From: Beroe forskalii
Taxonomy: Eukaryota; Ctenophora; Nuda; Beroida; Beroidae
Reading direction: 5' to 3'
Length of the DNA: 64,000 nucleotides
NCBI GenBank assembly: GCA_011033025.1
Contig: WFMF01000140.1
Coordinates: 186,001 to 250,000 of the forward strand
Shown here: positions 56,745 through 64,000 of the stretch, one piece after another
Position numbering within the stretch: position 1 is the stretch's first letter
Layout: every line of letters starts with the position of its first letter
Made by a program: the position numbers and the translations under genes
Notes under the pieces: generated by a model
What the model was told of the DNA's origin: nothing
Database searches by the model: none
Seen by the model: only the letters and a program-made list of their open reading frames with translations

Positions 56745-57230
56745 CTCGCAGCGCAGTTTTAAAGTAAGCTAGCTAGTAGCTGCGCGCGCAGTTTCGAGGT
56801 GAGCTGCGCTGCAGCTGCAGGCGCAGTTTCTTAGTAAGCTGCGCGCGCAGTTTCTTAGTAAGCTGCGCGCACAGTTTCTTATATTAGTAAGCTGCGCGCA
56901 CAGTTTCTTAGTAAGCTGCGCACGCCTCACAGTTACTTAGTAAGCTGCGCGCGCAGTTTCTTAGTAAGCTGCGCGCGCGCAGTTTCTTAGTAAGCTGCGT
57001 GCGCAGTTTCTTAGTAAGCTGCGCGCGCAGTTTCTTAGTAAGCCGCGCGCGCAGTTTCAAAGTGACCTGCTGCTGCATGTGCACGCGTGCAGCTTCAAAG
57101 CGAGCGCGCGCGCAGTTTCAAAGTTAACTCATAACTGCAGTTTTAAAGTTTAAGTGCAGAGCTGCGCGCAGTTTCAGTGTGCAGATCTGCGCGCGCAGTT
57201 TCAAAGTGAGCATCGAGCCGCGCACTCAGT
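56745..57230. repeat. 24-bp repeat, AGTAAGCTGCGCGCGCAGTT
   Basis: More than fifteen units of AAGCTGCGCGCGCAGTTTCTTAGT type; regular at 56820-57060 and degenerate beyond. CTGCGCGCGCAG is a palindrome with alternating purine-pyrimidine sequence. It adjoins a GC-rich GCGCGGCGCGTACACG module at 57345. Confidence 0.92.
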
Positions 57231-57624
57231 TTTAGAGCAAACTGCGCGCTTCGCGCGCAGTTTTAAAAAGCCGCGCCGAACGACACGCCGCGCACCACTG
57301 ACGCCGCGCAGCCGCTTTAATCTGAAATTCTGAAAACGCCCTGCTTGCGTTGCGCGGCGCGTACACGTACCTACCTGCCGTGCGCATTTTTTTCTGGGGA
57401 AATTATGCTATGCTCGATTGCTCGAGTGTTGCTCAGTGCTCACTAAGGATGAAAGAAATTTATCTCGAGTGTGCAATTCTATTGTCACACTTTAAAATAC
57501 TCAATGTAAATTGCTGGCAACGGACTGAAAATATTACCCTGCCCATGCATAGAGTGCAACTGAATCCACATAAAGGATCAACATAATTAAGCAGGTTGCA
57601 GGATTAACATCCATGCAATAAAGA

Positions 57625-57770
57625 ATGATTTCTTCAAGACATCAATCTGTAAGACTCTTCTCCATCTCTCAACTTGAACTCCAACATGGTTTCTTCTGGT
57701 AACAATATGACCTTTGTGGTGAACAGCAAGATTCAAATGAGTCACACCAAGATGATTGGTGAAGCGGTAT
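57625..57770 (+). repeat. dispersed about 135-bp repeat, copy 2
   Basis: Reverse-complementary counterpart of 31630-31772, 0.5 kb upstream of the FAM117-like exon 1. A 30-bp fragment of it recurs at 58205-58235. Confidence 0.8.
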
Positions 57771-58266
57771 CATCAGTTCAATAAATGCTATGCATGTTTG
57801 AAATTGGTGCTGTGCTCATTCAATCCATTGCCTCTGATCTCCTTTGTATACAATACTTATGATACCAAATGGACCAATCCCATTGAATCTGATGTCAGAA
57901 ATGTCAAAATTAACCATCTGATATGACTTGATATTGCATTAAATCTTATGCAACCTTTTATTTGCAGCCATTTCCTATGACCAGATCTATATTTGCTCAT
58001 GTCTGTTTGAATTAACTTATTTTTATATTCATCATAATTTCATAGCAATTGACTTCAAAAAATGTGTTCACAGTGTTATAAATATGCAGATGAATTACTT
58101 CACTCAGAATCTATGCCCTAGCTTGGTGTTATCATCATTTGGTGTTATGATCACTTGGTGTTATGATCACTTGTCATATTATATTTCTATTCATATCGAA
58201 GTTAATCTGTGAGACTTTTCTCCAACTCTTCTTGGAAATTATTTTAATTGTTGAAATAGGTGGAAA

Positions 58267-61200
58267 ATGCCCCAAGGCCCTGTTCGAGCAACACATGAAT
58301 TTGGATTACTGAGACGTGCGAGTTCACTTGAGGCCATACCTTCTCAAGAACCTGCCACTGCCAAGGTAATGGATAAATGGATGCAGTTTGTCAGTTCTTG
58401 CCACAAACTGAATTCAAAAAGTGTCACAACAACTTTGAATTAAAGTTAACTCAAACTTGTTGCATAAACTACAGAAAAGTTCTTGAATCAATATTGCTTC
58501 AGATTGACAAAAAGATTAAACGACACAAAAGAAGCAGCAGCCTTGGTGCCACTGAACTTAAAGAGGTTATTAAACATTAGATTCTTTGGAGTTAAAGTTT
58601 GCTGGGCTTGTCTAAAGACCTAAACTTAAAACTTATCTGGTACATTATCTGTAATAATGACGAACTTGAAATTCTCAATGTATGTGGTGACTGAGATCTA
58701 AAAATATGAGGCTGCTATCATCGACCAGAAAATTTGGTATTTGATGTGATGGACACATTCTAGGTCCATGGAGTTATCAAATAAATTTATTGTTTTGACC
58801 ACTTCTTCATGGTAATAGAGAAGAAAGTCACCTCTGACAGAACTGATTGGAATTAGCATTGGAATTATTCATATTTTTTGCATACAGTACCTAAAGTTAT
58901 TTAACTTGTTTTCAGAAATTAAGGAGAAGCCTGATGAGAGAAAAGAAGCAACAACCAGAGACAATGGTATGATCATTATCATATTATTAAAGTGAACTTA
59001 TCTTTGGTCATGCTTCAGAAGCTAAACAGCCAGTCATTCATGAGTGCTGAACTTTTTATTCAGATGTTATACAGTAGGATCTAAAGATATAGGATCTAAT
59101 ATGATTCTGTTGTCATTTTCAGCCAGTACATGGTGGACTTCACAACATCCGTGATGCTTTATATCGCAATTCTGACCAATGCTACATCAACCCTACTGTT
59201 CCTGTGTTTGGCATGTGCAGAACTAGGTCACTGGACTGTCTCTCAGAGCTGGAGAATCTAACATTGGACCACTCTCCACAGGTTTCAGATCTGGTAGATT
59301 CTTTGTCTTGCATTTTCAATGTTCCTTCACAAACCCCGTGTTCTATTGAAAAATTTACGATATTTAAAATATTAAAATTAACGCCAGCTTTTAGCAAATC
59401 TCAACCATTTATTACTTCACACAACTCTCCTAGACGCCTCACGAAGGTCATATAGCACCCCTGCCTCGGGGTACCCGAAGTGAGACCCCAATCTACTGTA
59501 GCTCTGGTAGGAGCTGCTCTCACAGCCAGACTCCAGAGGAGACAGCTTCACCTTACTCCTACTCTCCTTTCCCTGTAGACAACAGGTTATTGTCGGGCAG
59601 ATTCCATGGATGAAACTATGAGCTTATGAGAAATAAACATATAATGAAACATATAATTATATCGTATTGTCATTACATAGCACTGAATTCCGATCAAAAA
59701 TTTGTATATTAATTTGTATCTAATCTAATCCTTGTTTCATCAAGTCTATGTAACTAACTCATCCCTCATTTCTTGGTTACTCAAACTTAAACTTTCTCAG
59801 GTCTCCCTCGTTTGACGCACAAGATAAGATCCTTGGCACCTCGCCAAGAGTTAACTGCTCCTTCTTATTCGCTAGACAGCCTCCACCAACTGCTGCCACT
59901 GCACGTTGTACCAAGTGAGTGACGTTAAAGTAACGTATGCGACGTCATAGAAACGTAAATGACGTCATAGTGACGTGTGACATATAACGTTTCACTAGAC
60001 GTTTATTTCCTTGCTAACTACAGACTACAGAGACATGGTACTGGTTGATTGCTGGTCATCATATTTCGGTATATATAGATCATGAAAATATAGTTGTATG
60101 TGGTGAAAAAATCATGTGTTGTAAGAATCGTAGGTCACATGATATTGACATATATTTGTCTTCGTGGCTACATCTTACTTACTTAGGTGGGGTTGGTCCT
60201 GGATGGTTGCCAAGGTACCATGAATTATGGTAGTTAGCAGTGACATTAATTAAAATGATTATATATATGAGGCATGATATATATCAGGGCTAATATATTG
60301 TACTTGCTCAAATACACACTGTATTTCACACTGCTGTACAATCTGGGGAAATTGTCCTTTAATCTTTGTACTGCGTTCCCATGGTAACCCACAGGGAATG
60401 TATTACACCTATTTAATAAATTTGTTTAATTTGGAATGTAAATTCTTTGACGTGAGTGTGCCGTCGGCCACCTTTGGGATTTATTCTCTTAATTTAAGTA
60501 TTTCATATGATGAACTTTGTTCTTGAAATTGATGGATGATACTATATATGAACAATAATTGTTTCTAAAGTTCATGCTTATCAATGAAGCAAATTTATAT
60601 ATGGCTAGTTGGTGATGTAACTTAATAGCCACACTTTGAAACATATCGAGATTAAATAACCGTTTATAGACATTGGGAAAAATTTCGTGCTTTTGAAATG
60701 GAAAAACAAAATGAAGTGACTTTGACACCGAAAGGCAAAAACTCAATTTTCATCCATTAGAATAGATAGAAATTCTGGTGCTATCATGTATGTTTGAATT
60801 GTTTTGGAGATCTGTGCTCCTGGTAAGATGCCAGCTGACCAATCCTTCATTGGCATATAATTGGATTTAATTTAGATAATTTATCTTAATAACTTCAAAT
60901 AAGCTAACCTAAAATCACGTTTCTTAAGTTGAAATAGCAATAGGTACAATTTTCCTAAGGATCTATAATCTAGGTGGATGATAGTTGCACCGTGTCTCGG
61001 TTTAAAATGGTAGAATATAGTAAAGTAATGGTACAGTCTATCTAAATCTTTTCTGTATAATCATATACATCAATGTCCTGTACGGAGCCCCTCAGCTTCG
61101 ATTCCTTGTTTAACATGCCGCACAGGTACACAATATGGCATCATGCCACAGATTTGTTTCAATTTAATATTGTTATACACATAAATACGTATCATCAAAT

Positions 61201-62287
61201 ATGATATATATTACGTAGTTATTGTTTGGCAATGTTTTAAATAAGTTCGAGTGTACACAATGTATGTACTCCGTGTACATGTTGATTGTTCATGTAAACA
61301 ATATGCATGTAGATCTCTCTAATGCACGATCTACTGTAGCTTCTATGAGTTATACGTCCAATGAAACAAAATGGTTGTACATTGAACAGTATATTGTTAC
61401 ATAGAAACCAATCAATTTCCTTCTCCTTCAATCATTTCATATACCTCATAAAAGAATATAATATTTCCGACTTCCGTGTATCATGCACATAAATTCCTTG
61501 TCAAATTAAGTAGTGAATGTCGTCTCTGGCAATGGTCCATTTTACGGCAGAGTAATGTAAGCATTGTGCTGTGCATTGTGCGCAAGCAATTTTGATATGT
61601 GCCCACACGTGAAATAGGTATTGAAAATTTCGTCATTATCAAAGCGCAATGTTGTATCTCGGTGAAGTTGAACCGCCTATTTTTCTCTCGTAGGATTTAA
61701 TTGTGGGCTCGTACGTGTGTCTGGTTGCTAGTGGTTTGGGCAAGTGTTTGTGTGATGTGGACATACGCATCATGTACATGATCTGAGGTGTATGGTGTAT
61801 AGTGTAAACATATACACATGATGTATGATGTTAGATGTATACATATAAACACATATTATGTTTGTTGTGGTTTTGTGTTCGTTGCAGTGTTTTGAAAGAG
61901 CAAAGATTGTTTTGAAAAATTGTTTTGAGAGATTGTTTTGAACAAGGTGTCTGTGTTAAGTGCTCACATGTGTCTATCAGTTAACACTGAACAATCTGAT
62001 GATCCAACATGATCTAACTCTGACACCATGTCAACTTGCTGACACCACTTTGACACCATATCACCTTGCTGACACCACATCTGCTCAGATCCATGATTTA
62101 ACTTTGACACCACATCACCTTGCTGACACCACTTTGACACCATTTCAGGGGTTCGAGCATGGAATCGCTTGAAAGCTGTGGACCAGACAAGAGCAAGATC
62201 AAGATAATCTTCAGTAACAACAGTGTCTTCAACCGACCAGCTAATCCTGTGGCTTGTGTTGCTAGACATGCCTCCCCTGCTGAACAG
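58267..62287 (+). CDS. FAM117/GLCCI1-family protein, 3' end uncertain
   Basis: Exons 58267-58365, 58503-58565, 58916-58966, 59123-59281, 59434-59585, 59801-59914 and 62149-62287 join with matching phase. The order of motifs follows human FAM117B and GLCCI1: RRASSLEAI (their RRTSSLDAI or RRTSSLDTI), RHKRSSSLGATELKE then KLRRSLMREK (their HKRSASWGSTDQLKEIAKLRQQLQ), PVHGGLHNI (SPFHGNH), APLPRGTRSETP ... SQTPEE (the RAPLP and STRSIDTQTP region), SPRVNCSFLFARQPPP (SPKPNNSYMFKREPPE) and GPDKSKIKIIFSNNSVF (CPDKNKVNFIP ... SAF). The first exon begins with an ATG preceded by an in-frame stop. Members are poorly characterised, Ser-rich cytoplasmic proteins; GLCCI1 is glucocorticoid-induced in mammals. 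The last exon may instead read through to a stop at 62369-62371, or further exons may follow (a candidate is at 62649). Confidence 0.82.
59915..61985. other. intron of the FAM117-like gene
   Basis: No further exon recognised; the flanking exons already join in phase. GTGACGT-rich sequence at 59930-59975 (ACGTCATAGAAACGTAAATG). Confidence 0.5.
61995..62146. repeat. about 20-30 bp repeat, CTTGCTGACACCACTTTGAC
   Basis: Degenerate units of CTGACACCA(C/T), reaching to within a few bases of the acceptor at 62148. Confidence 0.85.
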
Positions 62288-62574
62288 GTTACCAGTCGAA
62301 TAACCATGGTAACATTATCAGTTAGTATGGTAACATTCTATAACATCATCACTCATCAGTACACGATTTAAGATCGCATTATGATATCACAGATGATATT
62401 ATTTCCTGGTACTAATGATATAATTTCCATATTTACCATCTTTAGTTTAACACAGGCGCGGCGTATTACTGGGTAATTTTTGTGACTCGTGATAGCGCGC
62501 AAAGTACTTTGAATGCAAAGCGCCTGAAAAAAGTACCCATGCGCGGCGTTATGCGTTGCGCCTGAAAAGATCGA

Positions 62575-62635
62575 GACACCACTTCTTCACATCACTTCTT
62601 CACACCACTTCTTCACACCACTTCTTTTGACGCTC
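62575..62635. repeat. 15-bp repeat, CACCACTTCTTCACA
   Basis: Four units forming a pyrimidine-rich tract in front of the candidate acceptor TTTCACAG at 62648. Confidence 0.88.
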
Positions 62636-62754
62636 GCTTCTTTCACAGGCGTGCCAGTAGACGATTCTTCAGAAATATCCGAGATCGAACACCGAACAGA
62701 GTACGTACCTACCGCACAAAAACACCTGCGTGACCACTCATCGATCTATCATTT

Positions 62755-62840
62755 GGTAACGCGTTACCATAGCGTTGATAAATAGTAACGCGTTACCATG
62801 GCGTTACATAGTAACGCGTAACGCGTTACCATGACGTGAC
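62755..62840. repeat. GTAACGCGTTAC palindrome cluster
   Basis: Four copies of (T)AACGCGTTA(CCATGG) within 85 bp. Confidence 0.9.
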
Positions 62841-63055
62841 TGTTACAACACGTTACTTTGACTCTTATACACTACCATGGTAGATAACTACTGGAGTTCT
62901 ATCAAAATATAATACGTGTGTGGTAGCCCATATGCTATTCTGGACACATGTCTCTCCTGTGTGTAATTTGTATAAAACATTATAATCAATAGGAATTAAA
63001 CAGGAAACAATCTAGTAGATATTCCTGTTTAGTTCCTAGTTAATTCGTTACAACA

Positions 63056-63180
63056 GTGGCTGTTCGAACTGCAGTTTTGTGTGCGCGGCGTAAGTTTGCG
63101 CGGTGTACAGACATGTTATTCATGTCTTTACGCCTCGCAAACTTACGCCGCGCACGCAAAACTGCAGTTCGAACTGTCAC
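63056..63180. mobile_element. foldback MITE, family B, intact copy
   Basis: 125-bp near-perfect hairpin: GTTCGAACTGCAGTTTTGTG, GTAAGTTTGCG on the left; CGCAAACTTACGCCGCGCAC, CAAAACTGCAGTTCGAAC on the right. Central ACATG..CATGT. Confidence 0.93.
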
Positions 63181-63184
63181 CGTA

Positions 63185-64000
63185 ATCATATTACTTACAG
63201 AATATATTTCCAAAACTCGGTATAATATGAAGTGCATGATAATCGGATTGTTACGTTTCTTGCATTGTATATTTACGGTATGCCAGGCTGCGGAGGCTTT
63301 GCCAAATCACGTGATGACCATATTTGGTCATGCTCGAAAACTATGATATGCGAATGAAATTGACCTCATTATTCGGCTAGTTCTGCCTTGTTACCGTAAT
63401 ATGCAATGTATTATAATATATCTTTACTTCTTGATATGTCTGATTTTAAGTACAAGCACTATAGGTAATATTTAGAATGAAAATCTTTAAAAAACGCAAC
63501 TGTTATATATAATGTTTCCTCATATTATATTGTGTAAATATATAAAGTAAAAATTTCTACGTTTTATGTTAGGAAATAGAAGTAGTAAAATGATAAATTA
63601 GATTTCCTTAAATCCTATACGCCCGCAAGAGTTAAATTGGCGGTGGAGTTGGATCCTGTTTGATAATAGTGAATTGGTGACGTCATTATGATGCGGAAAA
63701 GTAGTGAATTGATGACGGCATTATCATTCTTAATAATCTGGCATTGTTGACTTCTGACCGCCTGTTTTTCTTCGACCACGGGGTATAGAAACTTGAGTTT
63801 AGTGAAGTTGTTACAGATGAGTTAACAATTCGAAATTTAAATGAAAATATAATAGTGATATCATGACCTAAAGAATATTCTGATGAGACTAAGTTTGTGC
63901 CTAGCCCTGCGATCTTTGAGGATGTCCTTGATGTACGACTTATTAATAAACAAGTTAGGGGATCAGTACAGATCGAAATATTGCGAAGTATGCGAAAATA
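63185..64000. other. AT-rich right end
   Basis: No gene recognised. 63665-63725 carries a CRE-bearing pair of the dispersed GAATTGGTGACGTCATTAT repeat. Confidence 0.45.

Noticed and set aside
62649..62755. Additional FAM117-like exon
   Set aside because: The acceptor is good, but phase 0 gives an immediate stop and the open frame (VPVDDSSEISEIEHRTEY) has the wrong phase for the preceding donor. Kept only as a possibility.

Overview
The window is nuclear DNA of an animal. Genes are split by GT-AG introns. The gene set includes a ciliary transport gene (IFT81), an oligosaccharyltransferase mini-subunit (OST4), cytosolic ribosomal proteins L9 and L11, nuclear transport factor 2, and a member of the FAM117/GLCCI1 family, which I know only from animals. 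The background is AT-rich with dense satellites, foldback elements and MITEs. I cannot place it below Metazoa; a non-vertebrate such as a sponge or cnidarian is a guess.

Layout. 1-13.3 kb, minus strand: six 5' exons of IFT81 (12081 down to 5871), whose remaining exons should lie left of the window, preceded upstream by the two-exon OST4 gene (13309-13021). The IFT81 introns hold most of the unusual sequence: a 0.7 kb palindrome, a 2.4 kb 21-bp minisatellite, a 78-bp array containing the end of exon 6 with its splice donor, a 1.2 kb transposon-like element carrying a decayed coding fragment, and copies of the end of exon 1 with its donor. 13.7-19 kb, minus strand: intronless RPL9 and RPL11, then an unidentified gene. 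21.3-24 kb, plus strand: complete four-exon NTF2. 24-32 kb: repeat territory with foldbacks, a 27-bp palindromic minisatellite and GC-rich foldback sequence. 32.2-48.3 kb, plus strand: a 13-exon gene for a 1047-residue protein with a charged low-complexity N-terminus and a TPR-like C-terminal half; all exon phases agree. 49.8-51.6 kb, plus strand: a three-exon single-pass membrane protein with an SQYPS repeat. 53.7-52.4 kb, minus strand: a two-exon unidentified gene. 58.3-62.3 kb, plus strand: FAM117/GLCCI1-like gene, 3' end uncertain.

The genes look like ordinary neighbours, not a pathway cluster. Gene models were built by joining conserved peptides across GT/AG boundaries with matching phase; no transcript evidence was available. 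The most unusual signal is that two IFT81 exons have their 3' end plus 5' splice site duplicated in tandem within the following intron.
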